Shown: positions 34,221 to 43,374, counted from the stretch's first letter. The stretch: 64,000 bases of DNA from an uncultured Lachnospiraceae bacterium (GCA_910580195.1 CAJTWA010000002.1:62001-126000), one strand, 5' to 3'. Translations and numbers: made by a program. Notes: generated from the sequence alone by a model not told the origin.

Positions 34221-34679
34221 TTACCTCTCTTCATTTATCAAGTTTACTAATTTCTTGATGGTCTTATTCAGTGTTTCGTAACAGAGGCCGTAAGACTGGA
34301 GGGCGCCGCCGTAAGGGTTTAAAATCTCCAGCTCATCCCCCGTCAAATCCGTCAGCACTTCTACGTCTGCCCCGGAACCCTCCCCAAATTCCCCTAGCAC
34401 CTTCTGTTTCTGGGCTTCTTCCATCACAACTACTAGGTTCCCCGGGATAAAGTCTTCCGGGGAAAGCTGCTGCGACATCTGCCCCCCGGCATTAATGCCA
34501 TTGCTGATAAGGACGGCCTCTACTTTCTGGTTCAGCGGCTCTGGGAACAGCACCACAATCCCCCGGCTTTCAATTTCCAGCGGATATTTCAGGGTGTATT
34601 CCTTCATAATGGCCTCAGCCATGGGGGCGCGCGCCGTCCCGCTTTCACATACAAAGATAATTTTGTTGTATTTTTTCAT
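34221..34679 (-). CDS. Low-molecular-weight protein tyrosine phosphatase-like protein
   Basis: 152 residues. The P-loop VCESGTARAPMAEA gives Cys11 and Arg17 of the CX5R motif, followed by the Ser/Ala-Pro of the LMW-PTP and arsenate reductase superfamily. The general acid would be in DLTGDELEILNPYG (D-P replaced by N-P, so activity is less certain). In many Firmicutes such a phosphatase follows the Sua5 gene, as it does here. The target protein is unknown. Confidence 0.85.
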   Translation of the reverse strand: MKKYNKIIFVCESGTARAPMAEAIMKEYTLKYPLEIESRGIVVLFPEPLNQKVEAVLISNGINAGGQMSQQLSPEDFIPGNLVVVMEEAQKQKVLGEFGEGSGADVEVLTDLTGDELEILNPYGGALQSYGLCYETLNKTIKKLVNLINEER

Positions 34680-34728
34680 ACCCGTTACCTTCCAATTTCC
34701 CTGTCCTGCACCTTGGCAGCCGCCTATA

Positions 34729-34823
34729 TCAGCCCTCCCTTTTAGGGGCTGTGAGGACGGGCTGCCAGATTCCCTACAAGGCGGCTGCCCACATCAGCCC
34801 TCCCTTTTAGGGGCTGTGAGGAC
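34729..34823. repeat. 65-bp-spaced duplication spanning the sua5 stop
   Basis: The 30-base end of sua5, including its TGA (34794-34796), is repeated exactly 65 bases further on with TGA at 34729-34731. The shared core includes CCCTAAAAGGGAGGGCTGA. Both copies are followed by related GGCGGC/GGCAGC-containing sequence. Confidence 0.85.
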
Positions 34824-35906
34824 ATGGTGGCCTGCCGCCTTCAGCAAGCGGTTCATAATGGCCTGCCCAATCCCCGGCGCAGAAAAGCTTTCAGAATAAA
34901 TGATTTCCACATCCTGTTCATCAAATTCCCGTAATACCCCGTACAGATGGCGGGCAATGGTTTCTTCGTCTTCCCTTGTGCCAATGCTTTTCACAATGCC
35001 ATATGGGTAGGAGCCCCATGTTTCGTCTGTCCCAATCACGCCAACGTTTTGGCCCTTGGCTGCTGCCTCCTTAGACAGCCGGATAATTTCTGCCTGCACT
35101 GCCTCCCTCTCCCCGTCAACCAGTATCAGTTGCCCTTTTGGGGCGTAGTGCTTATATTTCATCCCCGGCGCCTTCGGGCGGACAGCTTCATTTTCCGCGG
35201 TAAGCCCCGGGTCTAATGCCACAGGGCCGATGGCCTCCTGCACCATCTCTTTTGTAATATATCCAGGCCGCAATATCATGGGCATGTCCCCGGAAACATC
35301 CACAATAGTGGACTCAATCCCAATCCCCACCGGGCCGCCGTCCAAAATCATGGGGATGCGCCCTTCCATGTCCTGCGCCACATGCTCTGCCGTAGTCGGG
35401 CTTGGCCTGCCGGAAGTATTGGCGCTTGGGGCTGCAACAAACCCGCCGCCGGCCTGTATCAATCCCAGCGCGATGGGATGGTCCGGCATACGGACAGCCA
35501 CTGTCTGCAAGCCGCCTGTGGTTTCCAAAGGGACAAGGGGGCTTTTTTCAAAAATCATGGTCAGGGGGCCTGGCCAAAATTCCGCTGCCAGCTTCTTAGC
35601 CTGCTCTGGCACTTTTGCCGTAATTTTCCCCAAATCCTCCATATTGGAAATATGTACAATCAGCGGGTTGTCTGAGGGCCGTCCCTTGGCTTCATAGATT
35701 TTGCGGGAGGCTTGGGGGTTCAGCGCGTCCGCGCCCAGCCCGTATACCGTTTCTGTTGGAAATGCCACTAGGCCGCCTTCTTTAAGGATCTTTCCGGCGG
35801 CGGCTATTTTGCCCTGAAAGCTCCCGGCATCTATGGGATGGTCCTCCTTGCCTCCTGCGCTGTTCCTTATGTCAATATCTGAAAATTTCACAATTACTGT
35901 TTCCAT
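34794..35906 (-). CDS. L-threonylcarbamoyladenylate synthase (Sua5 type)
   Basis: 370 residues from ATG 35906 (start METVIVKFSDIDI). YrdC domain: GLVAFPTETVYGLGADALN, then KGRPSDNPLIVHI, FWPGPLTMIF and SANTSGRPSPTTAEHV. A C-terminal Sua5 domain follows (KYKHYAPKGQLILVDG). It makes threonylcarbamoyl-AMP for the t6A37 modification of ANN-decoding tRNAs. Its 5' leader holds two copies of a 66-bp repeat and its 3' end is tandemly duplicated. Confidence 0.95.
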   Translation of the reverse strand: METVIVKFSDIDIRNSAGGKEDHPIDAGSFQGKIAAAGKILKEGGLVAFPTETVYGLGADALNPQASRKIYEAKGRPSDNPLIVHISNMEDLGKITAKVPEQAKKLAAEFWPGPLTMIFEKSPLVPLETTGGLQTVAVRMPDHPIALGLIQAGGGFVAAPSANTSGRPSPTTAEHVAQDMEGRIPMILDGGPVGIGIESTIVDVSGDMPMILRPGYITKEMVQEAIGPVALDPGLTAENEAVRPKAPGMKYKHYAPKGQLILVDGEREAVQAEIIRLSKEAAAKGQNVGVIGTDETWGSYPYGIVKSIGTREDEETIARHLYGVLREFDEQDVEIIYSESFSAPGIGQAIMNRLLKAAGHHVLTAPKREG

Positions 35907-35920
35907 GTAGTTACCTGCTT

Positions 35921-36062
35921 CTGCTTTCTCCCTGGACCTATGGCTGCCGCCCTGCCCTGGCACTGCATACAATGGCACGCGCCCTGCTGCTTTCTCCCTG
36001 CATCTATGGCTGCGCCCTGCCCAAACACTGTATACAACGGCACGGATCCTGCTGCTTTTTCC
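35921..36062. repeat. Tandem 65-66 bp repeat in the sua5 leader
   Basis: CTGCTTTCTCCCTG heads units at 35921 and 35987, and a partial third starts at 36052. The units also share CTATGGCTGC and a CACTG-ATACAA-GGCACG segment. The 375-base gap 35907-36281 holds this array and the hairpin at 36156-36198; I see nothing else there. Confidence 0.8.
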
Positions 36063-36155
36063 AATCTTTTGCTTACCAAATATTATAACACATTATTGCT
36101 TCTTGGCAACCACTACATATAGGGGGCTTAACCCCTTTTCCCTTCGGAATTGCAC

Positions 36156-36198
36156 AGCCCCTGCCCCGGCAATATGTGCTGTTGCCGGGGCAGGGGCT
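36156..36198. repeat. Perfect 16-bp GC-rich hairpin
   Basis: AGCCCCTGCCCCGGCA and TGCCGGGGCAGGGGCT are separated by 11 bases. It lies 84 bases after the amidase stop and has no T tract on either strand. It may act as a transcription barrier between cwlD-like and sua5. Confidence 0.75.
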
Positions 36199-36281
36199 TA
36201 CCGTAAATCCATCTCCATCCGGACCTGGCGGGGCTGGCTAGGCCACGCTTCCTAAGCTCTGCCAAATGGGCCAATTGCGCG

Positions 36282-36965
36282 CTAATTCTTCAGGTACTCC
36301 AAAATCCCTGCCTTCACAGCCTCTGCTACCTTCGCCTGATACTCCTCCGTCGCCAGAAGGGCAGCTTCCCCAGAATTGCTCAAGAACCCACATTCCACAA
36401 TTACGGTAGGGCTCGGGGTCTTTTTCAGCAAGTAGTAGCTTTCATTTGCTTTTGCCTGCCTGTGGTTTTGGGGGTCTAGCTGCGCCACTAAAGTTTTCTG
36501 GAGGGTTTCTGCAAGCTCCTTTCCCTCTTTGGACTGTCCGTAATAGAATACCTGCGCCCCTTTTACGGATTCCTGCGGGTAGCTGTTCTGGTGGATGCTG
36601 ACGGTAAAGACCGGCTTAGCCTCTGTGATGATTTCACAGCGCCTGCGCATGTCTTCTACTTTTTTGTTATTGGAAGACTGCTGGTAAAGGCCGTTTTCAT
36701 CTTCCCGTGTCATGACGACCTTTAAGCCTTCCTGCCCTAAAAGCTGCTGCAGTTTCTTGGCAATTTTCAAGTTGATGTCTTTTTCCTTTTCCTTGTTGAT
36801 GCCGATTTTCCCGGGATCGTCGCCTCCGTGGCCTGCATCAATGACGATACAGATTTCCCCTTTCTGCGCCTTCCTATTTTCTACCATATGGGCGCCTTCC
36901 CTTGCAAAAAAGTACGCCCCTACCAACAGCACCACCGCCATAATGACTTCGATTCTTTTTTTCAT
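36282..36965 (-). CDS. N-acetylmuramoyl-L-alanine amidase, CwlD-like
   Basis: 227 residues from ATG 36965, six bases after GGGAG. A signal-anchor (about 8-25) is followed by an Amidase_3 domain: VIDAGHGGDDPG (zinc His), NKEKEKDINL (zinc Glu), SIHQNSYP (zinc His) and VIVECGFLSN (catalytic Glu). Size and single anchor resemble CwlD, which makes muramic delta-lactam in spore cortex. A vegetative wall amidase is also possible. Confidence 0.88.
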   Translation of the reverse strand: MKKRIEVIMAVVLLVGAYFFAREGAHMVENRKAQKGEICIVIDAGHGGDDPGKIGINKEKEKDINLKIAKKLQQLLGQEGLKVVMTREDENGLYQQSSNNKKVEDMRRRCEIITEAKPVFTVSIHQNSYPQESVKGAQVFYYGQSKEGKELAETLQKTLVAQLDPQNHRQAKANESYYLLKKTPSPTVIVECGFLSNSGEAALLATEEYQAKVAEAVKAGILEYLKN

Positions 36966-37042
36966 CTGCTGCTCCCAGCTCATCTTCCTTGTTACTATTT
37001 ATGATAAAACTGGGAAAACTATTCTTACAACCTGTTTTGCCA

Positions 37043-37068
37043 AAGGCTTTTTGGAGCCCAAAAGCCTT
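37043..37068. terminator. Hairpin after the transglutaminase-like gene
   Basis: AAGGCTTTT and AAAAGCCTT form a nine-base stem with an eight-base loop, 24 bases beyond the stop at 37092. No long T tract follows. Confidence 0.55.
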
Positions 37069-37091
37069 GCAGCTCTATGGTAACGCTGCCT

Positions 37092-40000
37092 CTATTTCAC
37101 AGAAACCGTTTTGCTTAGCGCGCTGTACTGGGTTTTGTACCCGGATTTGGAGGATGCCGCCTTAACCCGGTAACGCTGGTTCTTGTCACTTTTCTTAAGC
37201 CCCGTCAGCCTGCAGGTAATCTGTCCATTCTTGGCTTTCTTAATTTTGCTCTGGTATACCCACTTTTTTGTTTTGCTGTTGTACTTATAAAACTTTTTAG
37301 ACGTCACCTTGAAGGATGCCTGCTGCTTGCTGGAACCTTTTTTATATTTATAAATGCGGTAGGACGCTGCATTTTTCACCGGCTTAAAGCTAATCTGGAC
37401 GGACGTTGCAGACAGCCGCTTGGCCGATACCCCGGTAGGCGCTTTGGGCTTTACAATTACCTTGGCTTCTTTGGAAAGGGAGCCGTAGTAGGTTTTGCCG
37501 CTGGCCTTCTTGTAGGCCCTTACCTTGTAGCGGTATGGCTTTCCTGCGGTCTTCCGCTTGTCTGTATAGCTGGTCCCTGACACATTGGCAACCTTTACGA
37601 ACTTCTTTAAGGAAGTATTATAGCGGAGGATTTGGTAGCCGTCTGCATTGGCAGCCTTGCCCCACTGGAGCTTTACCCGGTCTGTCTTAGAAGAAGATGC
37701 TTTCAGGCTGGTTACTTTCTTTAAATTCGGTTTCGGGCTGCTGGGGCTGGGTTTTGGGGTATTGCTTGGCGCTTGCGGGATGACGTTTACCACACAGGCG
37801 CTGCTCTCTGTTTCTGTGCTTGCAATGCCTGAGAATGTGGTAACCACTAAGGTATATTTCCCTGCATCCTGTACCGAAGCGGACGGGACCGTAAGCCTCA
37901 CCCCGGTTTTGCCCGGCAGTTCTGCGCCGTCCTTATACCACTGGTATGTAGTAATGCCCTCTGCCGCCTGCACGGTGGGAGCAATCTCAAAACTTTCTTT
38001 CTCATTTACGGTAATGCTGCCCTGCCCAAGGGAAATCTGGGCTGGGCGCGGGGCTGGCTGTACTACGGTTTCGCCCCTTGCAATTTCCTGCTGCCGGACG
38101 GTTTCCGCCACAAACTGGGCTTCTATAATGTCCCCGTCTGCCAAATCCTTGTATTTGGCCCGAACCGGCATAGATTTATTGTCTGTGATTTCCTGATATT
38201 TCCCGCCTACAATGACAGCGTCAATCACATAGCCGCTGTCTGCCTGAATGGTAAGCTGCTGCTCCTGCCCTTCCCCTAAGGTGAGAATCCCCTGCCCTTC
38301 CCCTAAAATCCTGCCTCCTTGGGTATTTGACAGGACAATGGACTTGGCTGTCTGGGCATTTGCCCCGTTGTCCGGCACAGCCGCTATGGCAAAGGGGCTG
38401 AAAGAGGTACACTGGAGGACAAGGCCATAACGGGTTACGATACACGGGATTTCTTCCAAGCCTATGATTTCCCCAAACGCATCCCGCTTAAAATGGTATG
38501 CCTTAAATGTAACGCCCTCATCATCCGGCCCATATCCAAGGGGGAACCCAAGGGACAGCCGGACAGAGTCGCCTACATGCAGGATATTCCGGTTGCAGGT
38601 CAAGAGCCTGATATTGTATGTTTCGCTTTTCAGCGGCGCACTGCCAAGTTCTCCTGCTATCATGCTGTCCATAGTATCCGTCTGCTTATGGGTGGGTGAG
38701 CTTACCACCAGTGTCAGGCCAGACATCATCCCAAGGGTCACGCTGCCCCCTTCCGCTTTCCAATTCTGGAAATCCTTTTGGGAAAGGTCCGAATTTTCCA
38801 AAAGCTGGGGACGCCCAAAAATATTCCAATAAAAGCCCTTGGAGCGGAATGTGCAGACCTTCCGCTTTGTTGCAGCCGTATAAGAGAACCCTTTGGGGCT
38901 TTTCTGGCTCTCCACGCCAACCAGGCCTGTCACTTGGAACTGGTAGCTTACCGAATCATCCAGCCACATTTCGCTGGGGGTAAAATCAAACGCCACAGTT
39001 CTGCCCCCATCCCAAGTGAAATTTTCCACCCGGCAATGTTCCAATGCAGTAAAACCTTCTTCTAAAACATCAACTTCCACGCCGGCCGCTGCACCTTCCG
39101 CCAGCTTTAAGCCCTCATCGTATTCCACCTGTACATGGTGTGTCTTCCCAACCGCTATGTTGGAAGTGAGGGCAGGGCTTGCCTTCTGTACATAAGGCGG
39201 AGCCATGTAAGTCCCGTTCGGGTTATAGAGGACCTCTGTCTGGGCGTCAAACAGCAGCGGGTCCCCGTGGAAAGTCAGTCGTTTTACGCCCTCAATGCTG
39301 TTTTCTTTATAATTCCCCGGCGATTCGCTGGTAACTGCAAACTCAACGTACTGGGCATTTGCCACGCGCATTGTCAGTTCCGTATCGCTGTCTTCAAGCG
39401 GGAATACATCTGGCAGCAGGTAGCCCCAAGGCGAATATTCCCAGCGTCCTGTGGTTTCATAATGCTTTGTGCTGCGCATCAGGAGGTACTTTCCATTTGC
39501 AATGGACTTGGCTGCCCCCATGCCCTGGTAACTCACCTTGTAGACCCCGGTTGGCTCCCCGCCTTCTATGGCTTCTCCATTGAACTCAACTTTCAGCCCA
39601 TTGTCATTCGCAACCACATCAAACATCCGCCCTTCCCCTGCGGCTGCCGGATAAGAAAACTCAAAATTCGCTTCGGACATTACCCCATCCGGGATATGCC
39701 GCCTGCCCATGACGTCTTCCCCTGCCAGCAGGTAATCTGACCGTTCAAACCCGTCTGTCCCCCCTTCTCCCGGAAGCGGCGGCTTAGGGTCGTCAAAGGT
39801 CGCATCCAGCCCATACCACTGGCCGTCCACCTGCACCAGATTCCACATATGGGGCTGCGTGCGGTCCGTGGTTTCCTGATATCCTCCCTGCACTAAGACA
39901 CAGGGGATGCCCAGCTTGTCCAGCGCAGCCTTCATGGCCCTTGCATACCCTTCGCACAGGCTTTCCCCTTTCACCCATGCGCCATATACTGTCCGGATAT

Positions 40001-40667
40001 GCCCAATGTTATCCGGCTGGCAGTCATTTTCCAGCCGGTAAGAGGTTCCCCGGATCAGCGCGTCATGGACATACTTCACTTTCTGCTCGGTTGGGTTCTC
40101 CCCTTCTTGTAGAGGAACGGCTTCTGCCCCTTCTGCAATGCTGCCGATTTTGGCTTCATATTCTGCAAGGGCTGCATCCACATCAGCTTGACTTGTAAAC
40201 CCTTCCAAATAATACGTATCCTTCCTGCCCGGCCCAAGGTAAGCGCAGTAGGCACTGCCTTTCTGGGTAATGCGCAATGTCAGGGAGGAAAAATCTACAT
40301 AGAAGATTTCCGGGTAATCGGCATAAAATGCGTCCCTCGCCGCGCCCATATAAGATAAAAGCGTATTATTCCCGCTGGCATAGCCGCTCAGCTGCCCTTG
40401 GGCCAGATGCCCCCTTGCCACAAGGTCATAGCTGCCTGTCCCTGTCTTCAGAATCCCCTCTGTGTACATATTGTACATTGCATCGTAGAACCCCTTGGCT
40501 TCTTCTGGGAGCTGCCCGTAGAAATAGCGGCTGGCTTCCCCTGCATGTGCCGCTGCGCCGTCCGCACCTACGCTGGATGCATATGCCTTGGCAGGAAAAC
40601 TGCCCAGCATGGTTGACAGTGCAAAAAAGAGTGCCAGCAGGAAACTGGCTGTACGTTTTTTGTGCAT
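37092..40667 (-). CDS. Large secreted protein: transglutaminase-like, Ig-like and FN3 domains
   Basis: 1191 residues from ATG 40667. A signal peptide (LALFFALSTMLGSFPAKAYA) is followed by a transglutaminase-like domain with Cys238 (ESLCEGYARAM), His273 (QPHMWNLVQVDG) and Asp288 (YGLDATFDD), a complete triad. The centre is unassigned beta-rich sequence. Near 880-970 there is an Ig-like domain (ITTYQWYKDGAELPG). The last 220 residues are Lys-rich FN3-like repeats (VKLQWGKAANADGYQI, then ISFKPVKNAASYRIYKYKK). No LPXTG or membrane anchor is visible, so the Lys-rich tail may bind the wall. It could crosslink or cleave cell-surface proteins. Confidence 0.85.
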   Translation of the reverse strand: MHKKRTASFLLALFFALSTMLGSFPAKAYASSVGADGAAAHAGEASRYFYGQLPEEAKGFYDAMYNMYTEGILKTGTGSYDLVARGHLAQGQLSGYASGNNTLLSYMGAARDAFYADYPEIFYVDFSSLTLRITQKGSAYCAYLGPGRKDTYYLEGFTSQADVDAALAEYEAKIGSIAEGAEAVPLQEGENPTEQKVKYVHDALIRGTSYRLENDCQPDNIGHIRTVYGAWVKGESLCEGYARAMKAALDKLGIPCVLVQGGYQETTDRTQPHMWNLVQVDGQWYGLDATFDDPKPPLPGEGGTDGFERSDYLLAGEDVMGRRHIPDGVMSEANFEFSYPAAAGEGRMFDVVANDNGLKVEFNGEAIEGGEPTGVYKVSYQGMGAAKSIANGKYLLMRSTKHYETTGRWEYSPWGYLLPDVFPLEDSDTELTMRVANAQYVEFAVTSESPGNYKENSIEGVKRLTFHGDPLLFDAQTEVLYNPNGTYMAPPYVQKASPALTSNIAVGKTHHVQVEYDEGLKLAEGAAAGVEVDVLEEGFTALEHCRVENFTWDGGRTVAFDFTPSEMWLDDSVSYQFQVTGLVGVESQKSPKGFSYTAATKRKVCTFRSKGFYWNIFGRPQLLENSDLSQKDFQNWKAEGGSVTLGMMSGLTLVVSSPTHKQTDTMDSMIAGELGSAPLKSETYNIRLLTCNRNILHVGDSVRLSLGFPLGYGPDDEGVTFKAYHFKRDAFGEIIGLEEIPCIVTRYGLVLQCTSFSPFAIAAVPDNGANAQTAKSIVLSNTQGGRILGEGQGILTLGEGQEQQLTIQADSGYVIDAVIVGGKYQEITDNKSMPVRAKYKDLADGDIIEAQFVAETVRQQEIARGETVVQPAPRPAQISLGQGSITVNEKESFEIAPTVQAAEGITTYQWYKDGAELPGKTGVRLTVPSASVQDAGKYTLVVTTFSGIASTETESSACVVNVIPQAPSNTPKPSPSSPKPNLKKVTSLKASSSKTDRVKLQWGKAANADGYQILRYNTSLKKFVKVANVSGTSYTDKRKTAGKPYRYKVRAYKKASGKTYYGSLSKEAKVIVKPKAPTGVSAKRLSATSVQISFKPVKNAASYRIYKYKKGSSKQQASFKVTSKKFYKYNSKTKKWVYQSKIKKAKNGQITCRLTGLKKSDKNQRYRVKAASSKSGYKTQYSALSKTVSVK

Positions 40668-40710
40668 AAGATTTCCCTTTCTTAGAAAAAATTGTAAATT
40701 AGGTAATACA

Positions 40711-40739
40711 AGATTACATGCTGGGAGCCGTCCCGTCAA
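40711..40739 (-). promoter_or_regulatory. Promoter of the transglutaminase-like gene
   Basis: TTGACG (40739-40734), 17 bases, TAATCT (40716-40711) on the minus strand. Just upstream several TTTTAC/GTAAAA half-sites form inverted pairs (for example GTAAAA-AACA-TTTTAC), a possible operator. Confidence 0.5.
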
Positions 40740-40857
40740 GTAAAATGTTTTTTACATCAAGGAAAACGCCTGTTTTACATGTAATTTTGTTTGCAAAAGA
40801 TATTTTACATTGTAATCTCCCTGCAATTCCTCCTAAAAATAAGCCTTTCCCTGCCTC

Positions 40858-41331
40858 TTACCCTATATTTCCACTAAGCATCCCTTGGCAGCGCGCATTT
40901 CCCATATCCTGCCCAGAGTCCCCGTCCTCCTCCTCTGCAATGCCATTTGGCAAATCTGTGGGCTTTGAAATTTCTAAGCTCATTGTTGTTTCCATCCCAC
41001 CAATATGCATTGTCATTACAAGTACTCTTGAGCCATCCGGCTTTACGATAATTTCTGTGCTTGTTTTCCCTTCTATTTTTTCGTCTGGGGAAGAATCCAC
41101 TTCCAATTCCTTCCCTTCCCCATCTGCCTGTCCTTGGGCAAGTTCCCGATTGCCTGATTTCATTTTACCGTAAATGTCCGTTAATGGTACTTGCCTTGGT
41201 AAAACCTTCTGCTCTGGCATTTCCTTATCTTTGGTTCCTTCTAAAAACCCTTTTTCAAATATATGTTTTCCCTTTGTTTTTGTTCCATATCCCGCTGGGC
41301 AGCTCATTGGCCCTATCCCATTTACCTGCAT
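40858..41331 (-). CDS. Small hydrophilic protein of unknown function
   Basis: 157 residues, charged, Gly-rich and without signal or membrane segments. It holds SRVLVMTMHIGGMETTMSLEISKPTDLP in its second half (SRVLVMTMHIGG, then METTMSLEISK). A strong GGAGGAGAAAGCA precedes ATG 41331, which argues that it is real. I know no family. It is probably a single gene, with the transglutaminase-like gene 190 bases downstream behind its own promoter. Confidence 0.65.
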   Translation of the reverse strand: MQVNGIGPMSCPAGYGTKTKGKHIFEKGFLEGTKDKEMPEQKVLPRQVPLTDIYGKMKSGNRELAQGQADGEGKELEVDSSPDEKIEGKTSTEIIVKPDGSRVLVMTMHIGGMETTMSLEISKPTDLPNGIAEEEDGDSGQDMGNARCQGMLSGNIG

Positions 41332-41495
41332 TGCTTTCTCCTCCTTCTCTGTCCTTTACTTTTACAACGGCCTTTCCACTCCGTTATTCCATATATCGGA
41401 ACAGAGGAAAACATTTCTAACAGCCATCCTGCAAACAACGGGTAATCCTAATTTCTTCTTCCAGAACGCCCAACCCCATGCAGCTCTTGGGATTT

Positions 41496-41627
41496 GCCGC
41501 TTGGTTCAGCGGATCCTCTGGGTTTCCCGCTCTGCCAGTGCCGCTTGGTTCAGCGGATCCTCTGGGTTTCCCGCTCTGCCAGTGCCGCTTGGCTCAGCGG
41601 ATCCTCTGGGTTTCCCGCTCTGCCAGT
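41496..41627. repeat. Three tandem 44-bp units spanning a stop codon
   Basis: Units at 41496, 41540 and 41584 are nearly identical and begin GCCGCTTGGTTCAGCGGATC (third copy CTCAGC). In minus-strand reading each encodes LAERETQRIR followed by TGA. Only the third is the true gene end (stop 41594-41596); the other two are downstream copies. Confidence 0.9.
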
Positions 41628-42124
41628 TCCCGGAAACTTTCATAGCCTATCATCCCTGCGGACGCCTCTAACCGCCGTTTCCCTTTCTTATCGTAAAGCA
41701 GCACCCGCGCTTTCTTGAAATCCGCCCGGCCAACTTCCTCCCATGTTAAAATATCCGGCTGGCGGAACGGGCGGCCAACCATAATTTTTTCCTTGTCAAA
41801 AAAGACATGGCGGGAATAAAATGCATAGCCCAGCACAAAAAACATCCCTGCCGTCACCGCGCACATCCCTGCTACCAAAAGAAACAGGACAGGTTCCACA
41901 CCTGCGCTTACCATCCCGATTGACATCACTCCCCCGAACACAAGGAACAGCATGCCCATCCCATACATCAGGTAACGCAGCAGCGGGGTCAGCGCCAGAA
42001 GCTGCATCCCTGCAGGCACGCTGCTTTGCTCCCGCTTATTCCTGCCAAATAAGAAATAGAGGACATAAGAAAAAAAGAACATCACACCTACCATAAGGAT
42101 ACGGTAAAACCTTGAATTATCCAT
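41594..42124 (-). CDS. Small membrane protein, possible PH-like domain
   Basis: 176 residues from ATG 42124 (a GTG nine bases upstream is an alternative). Three hydrophobic segments (about 8-26, 44-66 and 72-96) are followed by a soluble part, SRHVFFDKEKIMVGRPFRQPDILTWEEV, resembling bacterial PH-like domains (VFFDKEKIMVGRP and ILTWEEVGRADF). The family is not recognised with confidence. Its 3' end is triplicated in tandem. Confidence 0.65.
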   Translation of the reverse strand: MDNSRFYRILMVGVMFFFSYVLYFLFGRNKREQSSVPAGMQLLALTPLLRYLMYGMGMLFLVFGGVMSIGMVSAGVEPVLFLLVAGMCAVTAGMFFVLGYAFYSRHVFFDKEKIMVGRPFRQPDILTWEEVGRADFKKARVLLYDKKGKRRLEASAGMIGYESFRELAERETQRIR

Positions 42125-42143
42125 AATAACCACTCATCCCTTT

Positions 42144-42242
42144 CGTTTCAATTAGGCACAAATAGCGATAAAAAACTTATTTTTCACAGTAATTGCCCAT
42201 TCTTATCGTCCATTTAGCGCAAATAGCAATGAAAAATTTATT
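42144..42242. repeat. Two more copies of the TTAGGCAC hairpin repeat
   Basis: TTAGGCACAAATAGCGAT at 42152 and TTAGCGCAAATAGCAATG at 42214 repeat the unit seen at 10684-10840, including the AAAAA/TTTTT hairpin and CACAGT in the first copy. In the 482-base gap 42125-42606 I see these repeats and the 42490-42522 direct repeat; a minus-strand frame there lacks a ribosome site. Confidence 0.8.
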
Positions 42243-42489
42243 TTTTGCCCTATTTTCCCTTTGTAAAAATAGGCAGCCCCATACAGCCAAAACTAGGAAA
42301 CTGCCGCCGCTTAGGCTATGCGCAAACAGTACCGCCCAATAGCCGCCTACCATTATAGCATGCGTGTTCCCAAACCGCAAACAGATTCCCAAAAACCCCC
42401 AGCAAAAAGCATCCTTCCTGCACCATTGCAGATGTCCCAACCCCCTTATATGCGCAGAAAACCCTTCATTTAAACCAAAGCCCAGACGT

Positions 42490-42522
42490 TTACAATATCA
42501 GCCATCCCTGTTACAATATCAG
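42490..42522 (+). promoter_or_regulatory. Direct repeat upstream of the deacetylase gene
   Basis: TTACAATATCAG occurs at 42490-42501 and 42511-42522. The 21-base spacing is two helical turns, so a protein dimer could bind both on one DNA face. It lies about 85 bases before the chbG-like gene. Confidence 0.4.
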
Positions 42523-42606
42523 TTAGGACTGCTTCTGTTTTTAAACTTTGTGCAGAACACCGTAATTTCAATAGCTGCATAGCTAAGAAAGGAATGAGTG
42601 ATTATC

Positions 42607-43374
42607 ATGCCCAACATCCGCCTTATCGCCCGCGCAGACGACCTTGGTTACTCTGAAGCCGTAAATTACGGCATCGAAAAATCCATAAAAGACGGTATCG
42701 TCCGCTCTGCCGGGCTCATGCCCAACATGCCTGCCGCCGCCCATGGCTTGGAACTTTTAAAAGGCACCAATACCTGCATCGGCCAGCATACCAACCTTTG
42801 CTTGGGGAAGCCCTGCGCCGACCCCAGCCAGATTCCCGGCCTGTTAGATGAAAATGGGAACTTAAAAAGCAGCAGCCGCTACCGTGAGGCTTGGGGGAAA
42901 GGGGAGGAAATTGCCCCTTTGGAAGAATTTATCGCCGAAACCGAAGCCCAGTACCAACGGTTCTTGGAATTGGCTGGGCACGAACCCGGCTATTTCGAAG
43001 GCCATGCCGTAATGAGCAAAAATCTGTTCCAAGCCTTAGAAACCGTTGCAAACCGGCATGGCCTGAAATACAATGCCATGTCCTTTGAAGGCAGCAGCAC
43101 GTTCCATGGCAAGCCCATTTACATCTGCCCCATGAAATCTATGGAACCGGGCTACGACCCATACGCGGCATTAAAAAATGGGGTGCTCTCCGCACCGGAA
43201 GGGATTCCTGCCGTATTTGTAGGGCATCCCGGGTATCTGGATGATTTTCTCTTAAGCAACAGCACGCTCACTGCCAACCGCACCAAGGAAGTTACCATGT
43301 TCTGCGATCCCGGCATCCAGCAGTGGTTGGAAAAGCAGGGCGTAGAACTGGTTTCTTACGATGATATCGCATAA
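42607..43374 (+). CDS. YdjC/ChbG-type carbohydrate deacetylase
   Basis: 255 residues from ATG 42607 (GTG 42598 also possible). RLIARADDLGYSEAVNYGIEKS carries the metal Asp (ARADDLGYS), IGQHTNLCLGKPC gives the metal His, and YFEGHAVMSKN and PAVFVGHPGYLD complete the fold. ChbG removes an acetyl group from chitobiose-6-phosphate and related sugars. The decayed 6-phospho-beta-glucosidase just downstream supports a former beta-glucoside/chitobiose operon. Confidence 0.87.
   Translation: MPNIRLIARADDLGYSEAVNYGIEKSIKDGIVRSAGLMPNMPAAAHGLELLKGTNTCIGQHTNLCLGKPCADPSQIPGLLDENGNLKSSSRYREAWGKGEEIAPLEEFIAETEAQYQRFLELAGHEPGYFEGHAVMSKNLFQALETVANRHGLKYNAMSFEGSSTFHGKPIYICPMKSMEPGYDPYAALKNGVLSAPEGIPAVFVGHPGYLDDFLLSNSTLTANRTKEVTMFCDPGIQQWLEKQGVELVSYDDIA

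Noticed and set aside
42177..42440. An 87-codon minus-strand frame in the gap before chbG
   Set aside because: No ribosome site, an atypical composition, and it runs through the dispersed hairpin repeat; most likely chance.
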